A program made the position numbers and the translations under genes. Below, piece by piece: positions 1 through 10,454 of a stretch of 64,000 bases of DNA (position 1 is the first letter of the stretch; each line of letters begins with the position of its first letter). Source of the stretch: Oscarella lobularis. Its lineage: Eukaryota; Porifera; Homoscleromorpha; Homosclerophorida; Oscarellidae. Location: NCBI RefSeq assembly GCF_947507565.1, contig NC_089179.1, positions 2,249,747 to 2,313,746 of the forward strand. The letters are read 5' to 3'. The notes beneath the pieces are model-generated. The model did not search any database and was not told where the DNA came from. It was given only the letters and a program-made list of their open reading frames with translations.

Positions 1-231
1 TGTCGTTTATACCGAAATCCTTTCAACGTAAGTCTTATATTTATAATTCTATAACATAAAATATCTTGCTTACCACAATTATATTCTCCGCCTATCCTCT
101 CTATTTTATATCATATAGTTACGTACACAATTTTTATGGGCTGCAAGCGTTCGAACCTCCACGTGGTGCAGCCTATATAACGCTAATCGAACTCATAAAA
201 CTACCCAAACGAAAAAGCAACAGGAAGTAAC

Positions 232-261
232 GCCCGCGCGTAGCGCGGGCAAACGAGCTAG
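232..261 (+). mobile_element. Helitron-type 3' terminus
   Basis: A GC-rich hairpin (stem 232-239 paired with 243-250) is followed seven bases later by CTAG (258-261) and then T. A terminal hairpin, short spacer and CTAG/T is the known 3' end of Helitron rolling-circle transposons. The body would lie to the left and run out of the window, so no Rep/helicase can be tied to it. Similar ends occur on the minus strand near 20329, 54463 and 61460. Confidence 0.5.
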
Positions 262-369
262 TGACGCACTAAACGCAAACCGCATGATAGATAAGCCGGG
301 GGCAAAAACACACCAATTATGAGGGATACTGAGTGGGAGGATCAATTTTTTTCAATGACAAATTCTAGC

Positions 370-799
370 GGAGAGAACATTGGTCTAAAGGAATGCTTGG
401 TGCGACGACAACGATACACAGAAGAAATGTTGAGGAAGGCCATGGTGACAGAATTTTCACCCGGATTTTGCATCAGAACTATCACTTGAGGAGAAGATTG
501 CCAGAAACGCCGGAGATCATACCGAAGTTCCACTGCGAGTGCAATCCCATCGAGCATCTATGGGCGGAGGCCAAACGAGAAACGCCACGACTATGCAACT
601 ACTCCATCACCGGACTTCAAGAAAACGTGAACCAGCTCTGGATGCCGTCCCCTTAGATAGAATTCGCAAATTTTTGAGAAAAGCGCGCGAGTATCTTGAA
701 ATTTATAGGAATGGAATATCGGCCGTAAATGAAGTCAAAGAAGCACTGAAGAAGTATAAGTCACATCGTCGAGTTTTGAGGTTAGATTCAAATTATTAA
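370..799 (+). pseudogene. Unit U1: C-terminal relic of HDES-type DDE transposase
   Basis: This relic of a cut-and-paste DDE transposase covers the third catalytic block: a PKFHCECNPIEHLW motif near 520-565, where the Glu of NPIE is the expected catalytic acid. A basic C-terminal helix follows and ends in a KSHRR motif and a stop near 799. The frame shifts near 630, because NPIE and the C-terminal helix lie in different frames. The same blocks recur in U2 (23241-25071), U3 (37815-38990) and U4 (to 48286). N-terminal and first two catalytic blocks are missing, perhaps lost with the Helitron-type end just upstream. A pogo element inserted just downstream separates it from its convergent HIRAN partner at 2739-3153. 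The family resembles IS630/Tc1-type DDE enzymes, but that placement is inference. Confidence 0.7.
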
Positions 800-980
800 T
801 TTTCATTTGTTCGTTTAGTTAGAGATACTGCTTTACGCAGTTCCAATGACTCTCGTGTCAGTGGAGGGGAATGGTCAGGTTCGACTCCTGAGCATATTGT
901 GGCGTTCTGGGACCCAACCCTCGATCTCGCAAAAAAAGTCAATTGTACTATTTGATACATATATTTTTGATAAACGCATA

Positions 981-2727
981 CCGTATTTGACCGAATAAAC
1001 GCCCGGGCGTCTATTTCCTTGAAAAGGCTAACAATGCGGCGTTAATTTGAACCCGGCGACAAATGGAACCCGGCTTTTATAAATGTCATCGGCAAGATCT
1101 CTTTCATTTTTTTGAGCAAGCGACAATACAAACATCGCAAGAAGCATAATTCTAAAGAATTATGGTATTGTCCGATAATTCGTCACTTTCTGTTTCACTT
1201 AACGTGCTAGAATCGCTGTTGGAACTTTCGTCTTCATCTGTGTCCTCGATAAGTGCTTCATTTTCCTCTTTTTCACCGTCATTCTCGTCATCAGATGGTA
1301 ACTGTTGAACATCATTGAATTTGAAGACTTCAAAATTGCTCATTTCTTCTGCAAGGATTTTTCTCCCTTCAGCGCACTCTTCGCCTGATTTAAAGCAATG
1401 AATTTTGTCGTCATCTGTGCCATCGGTTGATGCTATTATGGCGCAAGACAAAAACGAATTCCGTATGACTTCTTCTGGGATCTCTGCCCAGGAAGACTTC
1501 ACCCATTCGCAAAGCAACGAACGAGACGGCGGCTTCATATTTCCACTTTTGGTGTACTCATGGCATGATGGTGCTGACAACCAATCATCATAACAACGGC
1601 GAAGATGACTTTTGAAAATGGCATTCCAGACAACGTCTGGTGCTTGAATATACTAAGTGCACCCTCCTGGTATTACAGCTGGAAGTATTTTCATCCTAGA
1701 AATTTCGGCGCTTACAGCTTTGCTTGTATGGCATTTGTAGGCATCCCAGACTAAAAGGCGCTTTGTAAACGCCACGGAGCCAATGATAGCGTGAAGGTAT
1801 TCACTCGTCAGGGAGTCATTCATCCAACAATTTGGGCTAAACTTCACAACTATTCCAGTTATTGACTTCAAAGTTTTTAGAAGTCGGGTGCCCTTTCCTT
1901 TAAAAACAACAAAAGGTTTGAGTTTGGCTCCGTTAGCTTTAGCAGAAAGAAGAACCGTGAAGTGGTCTTTCTGGTGACCTGTGCTTTTAAGGACAACTGA
2001 ACGAGCGCCAGTTTGATGAACAGTGGTGTCTGACGGCATGTCAAACCAACACGCAGTTTCGTCCATGGCAAAAATAGCATCATTGTTAAATTTATGAGCG
2101 ATCCTCAGTGAACAAAGATACAGAACAAATCGTTCAAGCTTCGGAATAACATCTGCCGGCGCCTTTTGACTGATCGTCGTTCTTCGTCTAAGGGAAAGTG
2201 CATGACGCTTCATAAATCTTCTGAGCCAACCGATACTGGCTTTGAAAGAAGATGAAGTCGAAAGCTGCTTTGCCTTTTCTGTAATCATTCGCCGAGACAC
2301 CCGGAGATTGCCACTGCGCATTTCCATTATCCAGCCGAATAGAGCAGCCTCCATGCCTTCGTCGTGTGGTTTTTGTCAGCACCCGGCAATCTCTTACTTT
2401 TGCTGCCTCCTCTGCGTTTTTCTTTGACGAGTTTTTCTTTGTTTTTTATCCAGTCTCTGATCCGTTTTGGATCAACACGAAAATGCCTTGCAGCAGCTTC
2501 ACCTGAATGATTCTTTGCGAATTCCACGGCGCGAAGCTTCTTAGCGACATCGTAGCTGCTGCGCTTGGACATTTGTCTTCGCGGTGTCGGGATTCAAGCT
2601 GGCAGTCGTCCGGGACCCGGCGATTATTAGAAACCCGGCTTGTATTACTGAAGGGTAGCTAAAATGCCCGGCGTCTAAACAAGACCCGGCGTTTGTTCGA
2701 GCCCGGCTTTAAATCGGTCAAATACGG
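981..2727 (-). mobile_element. Complete pogo-like DNA transposon
   Basis: Terminal inverted repeats are visible. The left end begins CCGTATTTGACCGA at 981 and the right end (2714-2727) is its reverse complement. Both are flanked by TA (979-980 and 2728-2729), the target duplication expected for pogo/Tc1 elements. Several copies of CCCGGC lie just inside both ends (about 1050-1075 and 2620-2705) and look like subterminal binding sites. The 1.75 kb body holds one minus-strand transposase gene. It sits between the transposase relic and HIRAN gene of U1, its right end 10 bp beyond the HIRAN stop. Confidence 0.88.
1152..2572 (-). pseudogene. pogo-like transposase, frameshifted and nonsense-mutated
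   Basis: Transposase of the element at 981-2727. Order of domains: an N-terminal psq/Brinker-type helix-turn-helix (start 2572), a CENP-B-type DNA-binding region, then a DDE_1 core with FAMDET (first Asp), LLVWDAYKCH (second Asp) and the PGGCT...YIQAPDV block (third Asp). Two lesions are visible. A one-base shift near 2375 separates the HTH from the rest, and an in-frame TAG near 1653 sits in the PGGCT-x-YIQAPDV block, where related proteins usually have Lys. Sequence after the stop stays open to an acidic tail ending at 1152. The protein was probably about 470 residues. It is almost certainly inactive but recently so. Confidence 0.85.
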
Positions 2728-2738
2728 TACATATAATT

Positions 2739-3153
2739 TTAAAACATATTTTTAAAATGTTCCACGACGTCTTCGGTGCCGCTGACGGTTACTATGACGT
2801 CGGCCACGCGATGCTGGTAGGACCGACTTTCAGTGGCGTAGAGGTCACTTGAAATTCACTGCCACATAAATATTACAGTACACAGTGTATGTTGAATGAA
2901 AAATGTGCGCTTAGCCCACGGCTGTAAGCGTCCCGCTGCGCAAGAAGGGCCCAAGTTTCGCCGCGTCTTCTTTGGTGAGGTGCCCAGCCATTTTTAAAAC
3001 GCCGCGACACTTGGCGATGACCGAAACGGCGTATCGGTCGTACCGATTGCGTTGGTCCCACTCCAGGACAACTGGGACCTTCTTTGCGACGTTTTCGGCC
3101 CCGACGTACAATTTCACGGCCTTCACTACGGAAGAAAAGGTGAATTCGGGCAT
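2739..3153 (-). pseudogene. Unit U1: HIRAN-domain gene, damaged splice donor
   Basis: A small stand-alone HIRAN protein. HIRAN domains, known from HLTF/Rad5, bind single-stranded 3' DNA ends. Exon 1 (3153-2915) starts at ATG 3153 and carries the family block LYVG...RNRYDRYAV...AGHL...GPFL. Exon 2 (about 2847-2739) continues with a VADVIVTVSG block and a short C-terminus; it is recognisable only by comparison with the paralogues at 22484 and 48390. The intron falls at the same place, after a Gly codon, but the donor reads GG-CTAAG or G-GCTAAG instead of GG-GT. It is therefore either a GC donor in a different phase or broken by a one-base change. A longer upstream reading frame (to 3312) is less convincing because the paralogues start at the equivalent Met. 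Confidence 0.65.
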
Positions 3154-3680
3154 GTTTTCGATGTACAAGGATAGCGCGCTAAGATTTTTTGGCGACGCCC
3201 ATGACGACCATTCGGCCAGACGTCTCCGAGCCGTATCTGACGAACAAAGACAGGGAAGCAAAATCCGCTCGACAGATCTCTTCGTCTTTCCTTTGCGCGT
3301 CTTTTCGGGCAAGCGGATAGTCGCGAAATGGAGCGTAGACTCTAGAAAATGCTATCGAAACGCTCATAGCAACGGATTTTCCAAGCGAAATGGAAGACGA
3401 AAGAAAGAACGGAACGAAAATCGGCTGGACCAATCTTTAGGAAGGAAGAAATAGATGCTATTTCGCAGACGACATCAAGTAGTGTCAAAGAGAACGAAGG
3501 AAGAAAACGTGTAAACGTACATTTCCGGAATCGAACGGAATCACGCGAAAGGTACGACGTCGATCGCTTAATCCCTCGACGAAAGGTTAGAGTAAGTATT
3601 CCTTATGCGTCTGAAACCGCCGCAAAGAATACAAATTCTATGACATTTGAATGACGCGGCGATTCCCACAAAGAGTCACG

Positions 3681-3706
3681 TGGGATGCTTATGCGTGGGC
3701 GCACTG
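3681..3706. repeat. Unit U1: right terminal inverted repeat
   Basis: Read inward from 3706 on the minus strand, the sequence is CAGTGCGCCCACGCATAAGC, and TA follows at 3707-3708. It matches ends at 10499 and 25607 and, more loosely, 39515 and 46399/49528. It lies on the HIRAN side of U1, as in U4. Confidence 0.6.
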
Positions 3707-3923
3707 TATGACCTCCAAGAAACGCATGCACCTGGGGCAGATCGGGTGGGCGTTAGGAGGTACACTTTGCGCTCGTTATCGCGTTTGGCAGATTTATATC
3801 CGGGGAGGGCGTACACGTGTCATGAGGTCGGCGAAATACGATGATCCGCTACTCTGCGCGGCTATTTCAGCGTCGTGATCGCGTAATACTGTTTTGAGAA
3901 ATGCATTTTGTTTCTTTTCTTGT

Positions 3924-5050
3924 AGATCTATGATGGCGTTCGTCGCTATCGGCTTCTGTGGGAGTGGCCGGAATTCCCCTTTTATGAGACGACCTTTGAG
4001 CGGAAGCAGAGCTGAATGATTGGTATGATCCCAAAGAAGAGTGTGCGTGTGTATGCCTTTGGGCGGTGGGCGTTGACAAACACGAGACGTGCACGCGAAC
4101 CGGACTCCTTGAAAAGGCCATTGAACTGTGTCACAGGATTATATCGACGTCAACTTTTTCAAGTCATGCTAAGGCGAGAGCTCTCGAAGTACAGCCAAAA
4201 GGAACTGAGGTCCTACCTAAAAAGTGTTGCCTGTCAGATAAAAAGGCTTCAAAAAAGGATATGGTGAGTACTCTGCGCGATTTCTTCCCCCAGGTTAATA
4301 AAGAGAAAAGTAGATCTCTCGCCTACTTTACGGCGAGAGGAAGCGAGTTCGCAATGAAGTCGAAAAGGAACTCGCTCGCCTCCTCCGGTCAAGGAACGCC
4401 AGAATCCTCGTCGAGAAGCTTCTGGAATTAGCCGACGACAAGACAGACTCGTCCGACGACGAGTGCGAAGCCGACAGCGACGAGATTCGAAACTCGTCCG
4501 ACGACGAGGCCGACAGCGAGCATCGCGACGACGAGGCCGACGACGAGGCCGACGAGCATCGCGACGACGAGGCCGAAGAGCGTCGCTACCACGAGGCCGA
4601 AGAGCATCGCGACGACGAGGCCGAAGAGCATCGCGACGACGAGGCCGAAGAGCATCGCGACGACGAGGCCGAAGAGCATCGCGACGACGAGGCCGAAGAG
4701 CGTCGCTACCACGAGGCCGAAGAGCATCGCGACGACGAGGCCGAAGAGCATCGCTACCACGAGGCCGAAGAGCATCGCTACCACGGAGCCGAAGAGCATC
4801 GCGACGACGAGGCCCAAGCCGGAAGCAACAGGCATCGCGACGACGAGGCCGAAGCCAAAAGCGACAAGAATCGCGACGACGAGACCGACGACGCGGCCTA
4901 CGGCAAGGCCGACGAGTCCGAAGCCGACAAGCATCGCGAAGACGAGGACGAAGCCGAAAGCGACGAGCATCGCGACGACGACGCCGACGAGTCCGAAGCC
5001 GACGAGCATCGCGACGAGCGCAAGGCCAAGCCGAAGAAGAGGGAGTGCTA
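3924..5050 (+). pseudogene. Gene with coiled region and acidic 24-bp repeats, probably frameshifted
   Basis: I do not recognise this gene. Coding sequence begins after a pyrimidine-rich acceptor ending near 3925 (TTCTTGTAG) with a WEWPEFPFYETTFERK stretch. It slips by one base near 4008, then continues through a Cys-rich stretch (ECACVCLW) and a basic region to ATG 4261-4263. A 50-bp GT-AG intron (4264-4313) joins in phase 0 to a basic helical stretch (4314-4430) and then a long acidic array of EEHRDDEA units, ending at TAG 5048. An AT-rich 3' region with AATAAA-like sequence lies near 5215. The one-base slip suggests a pseudogene or a missed micro-intron. No function is claimed. Confidence 0.45.
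4500..5030 (+). repeat. 24-bp coding tandem repeat
   Basis: About 20 imperfect copies of a 24-bp unit (GAAGAGCATCGCGACGACGA plus GGCC). In the frame continuous with upstream coding sequence each unit encodes EEHRDDEA; variants replace HRDD with RRYH or KNRD. The unit is a multiple of three, so all six frames stay open; the long Arg/Ser-rich forward frame and hydrophobic reverse frame are by-products. Confidence 0.9.
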
Positions 5051-5302
5051 GCTCAAAAGGATACCTTTCATTGGCAAAGACACGCCTAGCCGAAAGAAGC
5101 GACAGCGGAAGAGGACGCGGCAACAGAGGCGGAAATTGAAGAAGACGCAGTAGACACTCACAGAGATCTACAGACTTCCTATGCTTGTAGCGCGCGTATT
5201 TTTGTCCTATGTGTTATTAAATATATTCACTTTACAGCAGTCGGCGATTCGCTCCTCTTTAGTCTCATCTACGCCGCCGATTCTACTTCAGTTGTACTGA
5301 TA

Positions 5303-5659
5303 TTATTTGATCCCGCCTACGCGCGGAGCATGCGCGTGTTTCTCAATCATCCAGCCGTTCAGAAGCGCAACGTCGGATGACAAATCTTTCACGACAACGA
5401 AAAAGGTACGATAGGCGTGACGCGATGACAAAGAATGCAAGAGACCGTCGACTTCGCCTATTGAAATCCGATCTCCAAAACAAGAAGAGCATACCAGGTG
5501 TATAGGTTGTGGCCGAAGTCTTACGTGAAGATTCTGCGGTGTCGCAAAAGGAGGTTTTTGAAGACCTGGGAGCTGGAGAAGATTGTCACGATAGCGCAGT
5601 TGGGGAAGTACGCGAATCATGTAATATATTATGCATCCATCTGATTTGTAATTCAGCAA
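5303..5659 (-). CDS. Possible exon, unrecognised
   Basis: A 118-codon open frame, best in its second half (VVVKDLSSDVALLNGWMIEKH), looks more protein-like than the opposite strand. I see no recognised domain, and splice sites are not obvious. It could be an exon of a transposon-derived gene or chance. Confidence 0.2.
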   Translation of the reverse strand: MLNYKSDGCIIYYMIRVLPQLRYRDNLLQLPGLQKPPFATPQNLHVRLRPQPIHLVCSSCFGDRISIGEVDGLLHSLSSRHAYRTFFVVVKDLSSDVALLNGWMIEKHAHAPRVGGIK

Positions 5660-5897
5660 CGTTAATTCAGGTTGTCAGACAGAGAGTGTGTCAACAGCCG
5701 AGATTGGGATTCAGTGTAGTCTGCTTGGGTCACAGTACATCATCGATTGTAAGGCAGACTGCAGCTGTGAATCCGACGAGGACGATCCATTGGGCACGAC
5801 AGTAACGACAGTCAGTGACTTCGATCTCATTCATGCTGTGACCGATACGGGTTCTCTGTACCAATACGGGGCCTCTTCCTCTCTTCACTGCTCTACC

Positions 5898-6025
5898 CAG
5901 GTCACATCTCGCTAGCCACTTATCTACCCTAGTCACTTTTCGCAGATCACTTCTCTACACTAGTCACTTCTCGCTAGCCACTTCTCTACACTAGTCACTT
6001 CTCGCTATTTTGTCACTTCTCTCAG
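5898..6025. repeat. About 31-bp tandem repeat
   Basis: Three to four imperfect copies built from the words CTACACTAGTCACTTCTCG and CTAGCCACTT. No coding potential is seen. The rest of 5660-6560 holds nothing I can support. Confidence 0.7.
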
Positions 6026-6554
6026 GCCTCTTCTCAGCCATATTCATTTCTTGCTTACGTGCAAAGAGAGTTAACAATGTCGTTTGTAGCGGTAGCCTTG
6101 CAGAAGAACACCTAAGTTCACCTCAAGCCGTTTTCCCGTTCGACATGTCGGGAACGCCCATTCCGGGCCTAATTGGAGCTTTTTTGGCTAAACAACTCTG
6201 ATCGGCTAACCCAGAGACAGCGCATTGACTACATCTATCTTGCATCGACGCTGTAAGCAACAACCGATACGTCTGTCTTCTATTATGTAGATGTGGGACG
6301 GCCCCCCGTTTTCCATGAAGGAGTGACCGCAAATAAAATGTGATTTCGGCCTTGGTTCGACAAACTGCACGTAACTGCCGATACACCTACCTTTAAAAGA
6401 AGCGTTGAAAGCTATATGGACTAGAAGTTGGAACTGTATCTGGGAGAAATTGTTAGGAGAAGAGAGCGTTATCGGGGAATTTGGAAGCCATTTGCGAGAC
6501 ACATAGGACCATCAAGAATACACTTTAACTAAGTGTAACTAGGCAAGTTTCCAA

Positions 6555-6850
6555 TCCCTCTCTATCTATACTACTAAGAGAGAGAGTTGTCGTCACGCTC
6601 CCTACGTGGCGGTCACGCGGTCGTCCGGGACGCGCGAACGTTTCGCTTCAAATTTGTCCGCCGGCGTGCGCGTTTTGCTTCAACGCGCCCGTCGCCGAAA
6701 TCGTGACATTTATTTTCGATCGCCGTCGACCGGGGACCCCGGGTCCCGCGCACGACGTCACTAAGCTTCCGGGTGCGTGACCTTCGCGTGGGTGGTTTCA
6801 GCGGACACGCCCCGCGCTCGCTCGCCGACCAATAGGGCGCCGCGCTAACG
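6555..6850. repeat. Dispersed GC-rich repeat (inverted partner at 56195-56480)
   Basis: Begins CTATACTACTAAG and contains GCTTCAAATTTG, ATCGTGACATTT and GGGGACCCCGGG-like words. All of these recur in inverted order near 56280-56475, which ends CTTAGTAGTGTAGAT. This is a non-coding interspersed repeat, possibly a MITE or SINE-like element. Confidence 0.5.
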
Positions 6851-7561
6851 CGTTCCACGCAGAGCTTCGCCTATGGTTCTCTCGATCGCTTCTCGCCGCT
6901 TTCTCTTCGTCTTTGTTTTCGCTCTCTTTTCGTCTTTTCGCTTCTCGGCCGTTCGCGCGAGCGGTAGTCGGCGTGTCTCGCCGCGCCGCGCCGATTCCAA
7001 CGAGTTTTTCCTAGGGGCGTCTCCTTCCGTGTGTGCCCGCTCCTTCGTCGCGCTTTGTTTGGCTTCCCCTTCGAGTTCCGTCGCTCGCATTTGTTCGCGA
7101 AGCCTCGGTAAGTCGGATCGATTTTGGCCAGTTTGTTCTGGCGACGTTTTCGCGGACTTCGCTTCGAGCGACTTTTTTAGGGGCGTATCCTTTTGTTTTT
7201 GCTTCGATCGAACGTCTTTCGGCTTCCTCCTCGAGTGCTGTTGCTCTTCTTCGCTCGCGAAAATCCGGTAGGTCGGCAATTTCCGTCCAGCTGCTTCGAA
7301 CGACGTGTTTCTAGAAGCGTCTTTTCTCGCAGTCGTTCGCTGCGCAGTCGCGCGTTCTTCGGCTTCTTCTTGCGTCGCTTCGAACTCTTGTCGTCGTCCG
7401 CGAAATCTCGGTGCGTCCTTCAACTTCGACAGACTGACGTAAATCCATGTCACGATTTTTTTTCGTGTATAGGACCACGTCTTTTCGTTTTCTTTCCATT
7501 CTACGGCAATCATCGTCCGACCTCTGTCTCGCCTTTCTATCCAATTTTTGTCCTTCCGCAA
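6845..7561 (-). CDS. Charged, internally repeated reading frame, unrecognised
   Basis: A 238-codon frame rich in Glu, Lys, Arg and Ala. It contains three degenerate repeats of about 45-55 residues, each with a KDASRNTSFEAA-type motif (KDTPLKKSLEAK and GDAPRKNSLESA in the others) after a LPRLREQMRATE-type helix. This internal repetition favours a real coiled-coil protein. It overlaps the 5' end of the plus-strand RPA-like gene, so one of the two is misassigned there. Confidence 0.3.
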   Translation of the reverse strand: MRKDKNWIERRDRGRTMIAVEWKENEKTWSYTRKKIVTWIYVSLSKLKDAPRFRGRRQEFEATQEEAEERATAQRTTARKDASRNTSFEAAGRKLPTYRIFASEEEQQHSRRKPKDVRSKQKQKDTPLKKSLEAKSAKTSPEQTGQNRSDLPRLREQMRATELEGEAKQSATKERAHTEGDAPRKNSLESARRGETRRLPLARTAEKRKDEKRAKTKTKRKRREAIERTIGEALRGTR

Positions 7562-9381
7562 GGGCTGTTGTGCGCTCCAGTTTCGGAGGCGCTGCGTCCA
7601 AAGCGTTTCAGAGAATTGCCGACATCCACGACTCGCCTACGCGTAAGTTTGCTCTTTTTTCGCAAATGGCTTTGATGGTAAATTTCTGCTATTGTCGTTC
7701 TGCAGCGTATCGAGCAGAATTCCACGCAAAAATCGACCTCTTTTCCGAGTTAAAAGCGAAGGGTTCGACGAAATACTTCCACGGTTTTTTGGCAGACGAA
7801 ACGGGGCGAATCCGTTTTGTGTCGTTCTATCCCGCAAAACGCGAGAGGTTTGTTGAATACACAAAAACCGGAGAAGCTGTCTGCTTTCGAAACGTTCTCA
7901 TCAAGCGAAACAAATTTGGCAACGAAATGGAGGCGGAAATTCAGGAAAGCTCGGGACTTGCCAAGTCGCCGCAAAAAAATTCGGTTTCAACGCATTTGGA
8001 ACAAGTTCCTGAAACTCCAGTGCCGGCCACACTGGCCGAAGTCGGCCGCTTTCTTCCCGGCCAAATTCTCGATGTCAAAGCCAAAGTTATGGAATTGACC
8101 GACGTCAACATCACTAGGACGCAAATTGAAGTGGAGAAAGCAGCCATTGCGGACGCCACAGGGTTCGCCACTTTGACGATTTGGGGCGCCGATCTCGTGC
8201 AGAAAGTGAAACTTTTCAAATGTTATCAATTCCGAGTCGGCCTCAAAACCACTTCTGCCTCCGAAGGTCACCTGCTCTTCACTCCGCGCGTTGGCTCTGT
8301 CATTTCACCAATCGATGATTTGCTGTCGGTCAAAACGGTGCCATTTTCTCTTGGCGAAAAGCCTTTGACTTTGAAAAAGGCTAAGATCGTCTCCGTTGGA
8401 AACTTTATTACCGTGAATAAATGCCACTCCTGCAACAAAGGAGATGCTTCTTCTCTCGAGCATCTTTATGAATTTTGTCGCTGTTCGTCTTGGGGTAACT
8501 TATCTCTTCGCAAATCGTGCGAGGAACAGACGAAAGCCGTGTTGACTATCAAAAGCCAAACTATCAAGCTTCATCTTACAGCCGATTCGAAGCAAATGGA
8601 GGTCATTTGCAATCGGCCGTTCGATACAATCGATAAAATTCTCCTTCTTCGCGCTCCTGAATTTACAATTAAGTACACGGCAGATCGGCGCATTACTGCC
8701 GTTCTTCGTCCAGAGCAAGAAACTGCTTTTACTGCCGCTACTACGGAAAATTCTTCTTCCGCCAATGCTACAATTACTACTACTACAGCTGCTGCTGTCG
8801 CTGCTGCTTCGGCTACTACTACCGCTACTACCGCTACAGCCACTGCCACAGCTACGGCGAGTGCCCGCCGAAGTCTCAGCAAAAGCTTTTCCGATTTGCA
8901 ATCTCACGATCACCTTGACGATCACTATGATATTTCGAATGAAAGCCTTTTGAATTACCGTTGAAGCGGTACGCTCGACACCTCCGACGGTTCTGCGAAA
9001 AATCCGAAACGCCGTCTTTCCAACGAGGGCAATAATGCGATTTTCTCTGCTCTATCAAAAATCCCGCATACGGAATCGGGCGCGACGCCTGCGTTTTCCA
9101 GTCCGAATTCATTGTTTCGTCGAAGCCGCGATGAAAATTTTGACGAGTTTCTATAGGAACCGCTGGACAACGAAGCGGAACAATATTCCGACACTCAATC
9201 CGACGTTCCAGAAACCCCTACTGATCCGAAAGACGAAGCGAAATTAGATGAAGACGTCCTTCGCCATGCCCGCACCGACTGCGACGACAGCGGCGCTGAA
9301 GAGCAATCGCAGAATCGAGGTCAATCGCCTCCTCATGCAAAACGCGTTTGTAAATACGCAAAACGCTCGCACAAAAAATAA
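7447..9381 (+). pseudogene. RPA-like OB-fold single-strand DNA-binding protein with two in-frame stops
   Basis: Resembles the large subunit of replication protein A, which coats single-stranded DNA. A first OB-fold follows the splice site: an ELKAKGSTKYFHGFLADETG block near 7750-7800, then RFVSFYP. A second OB region (IADATGFATLTIWG, near 8145-8190) and a Cys-rich C4-like segment (CHSCN...CRCSSW, 8420-8495) follow. A 63-bp intron (7643-7705, GTAAGT...TTCTGCAG) is open in frame and invisible to ORF callers. Coding character continues past TGA 8962-8964 through an acidic Ser/Pro-rich tail, crosses TAG 9154-9156 and ends at TAA 9379. RPA-like genes accompany many animal Helitrons, so this may be a Helitron passenger. 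The upstream start is uncertain. Confidence 0.6.
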
Positions 9382-9404
9382 TTCGTCTCACTCTCCTCTA
9401 AGCT

Positions 9405-9530
9405 ACCTGACCCGTTGATCAAACATTTTTTCCTCAGTAGACCCGTTGGTCGACATTCTTTCTTTCAGCATCTGACCCGTTGGTCAAAATTATCCATTTG
9501 GTTAGTAGACCCTTTGGTCCAGCATTACAT
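9405..9530. repeat. TGACCCGTTGGTCA motif cluster
   Basis: Four spaced copies of a near-palindrome (TGACCCGTTGGTCA and variants) follow the RPA-like gene directly. The reverse complement recurs in tandem near 61770-61890. From here to about 10450 there is AT/GC-mixed sequence with no supportable gene. Confidence 0.6.
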
Positions 9531-10454
9531 CGTTTCCGCACATTTATCATTCTTTACATTATTTGTTTCTGCGTACAGTAGATCTTCACCTTATTCGGGC
9601 TACATGACCTGTGACTCAAGCGTGCGCTAACAGTTCGCATTCCATGCGCGTTTTTGCCCTTTTCTCATCACGATCTACTCTATTCGTCGTCTTCCCCGGA
9701 TTTAGCCGCGTAATTCAAAATGAGAAAGATTTACTATCTTTTCGCTTACGCGAAACAATAGTGACATCCTTTCTCTAAGATTTGGTCGAAGGATTAGTCG
9801 ATCGCATGCACACTGATCGAGTAATCCTTCACGATATCGCAAAAGTACCTTTCGCCGTTTCCTGGCGTCAATCTCTACGTAACTACTCTACTTCTTTCTT
9901 CGGAACGCAACAGCCTACACTTTTCTAAATATTGGTCGAAGCGATTTTGAGTTCGGTTTTTCGTTTGCCCACAATTTCGCTGTGAAGTATCGTTGCTAAG
10001 GGCGTTTTCTAGAGCCTACGAGGCAATTCGCGATTCGGCACCCTCGCGAAACGACATAAAAAGGAAAGCTAAAAATTGGGTCGAAGCGATTTTCAATCTT
10101 TCGCGTAGTTTAGAAGTTATTCGTTGTCATGGGCGTGGCTAGTGCGCGCATTGTCTCACCAAAAAAGACAGTAAAACGTGCTAAACGATTTACTGTGGGA
10201 CTGCCCGTTTCTTTTCTAAGTACGAAATTATTCTGCCCTGTAATACGTAAAAAACGAAGAAACGGTATCAGAATAGTGGTAGCGCGCTAGGGCGTCACGA
10301 AGGAAACTTAACCGTCGCATACACTACGAGCCAATCACGTAGCAGCACGTGACCTTTATATACGTACTTCTTCGAACGCCTACGCGCCTTACATCATTGG
10401 AGACAGAGGATTCTAATGATGTCATTCCCGATGACGCACGACGTTCGACGAAGG

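Noticed and set aside
4428-5123. Long reverse-strand hydrophobic frame (LFGLVVAM repeats) that looks like a multi-pass membrane protein, and a forward Arg/Ser-rich frame
   Set aside because: Both are by-products of a 24-bp repeat without stops in any frame; only the EEHRDDEA frame is continuous with non-repetitive coding sequence through a good intron.
8500-8925. Reverse-strand Ser/Gly- and Val/Ala-rich frames over the RPA-like gene
   Set aside because: They arise from the Thr/Ala simple repeat (ACTACTACC-type) near 8760-8860 of the plus-strand gene.
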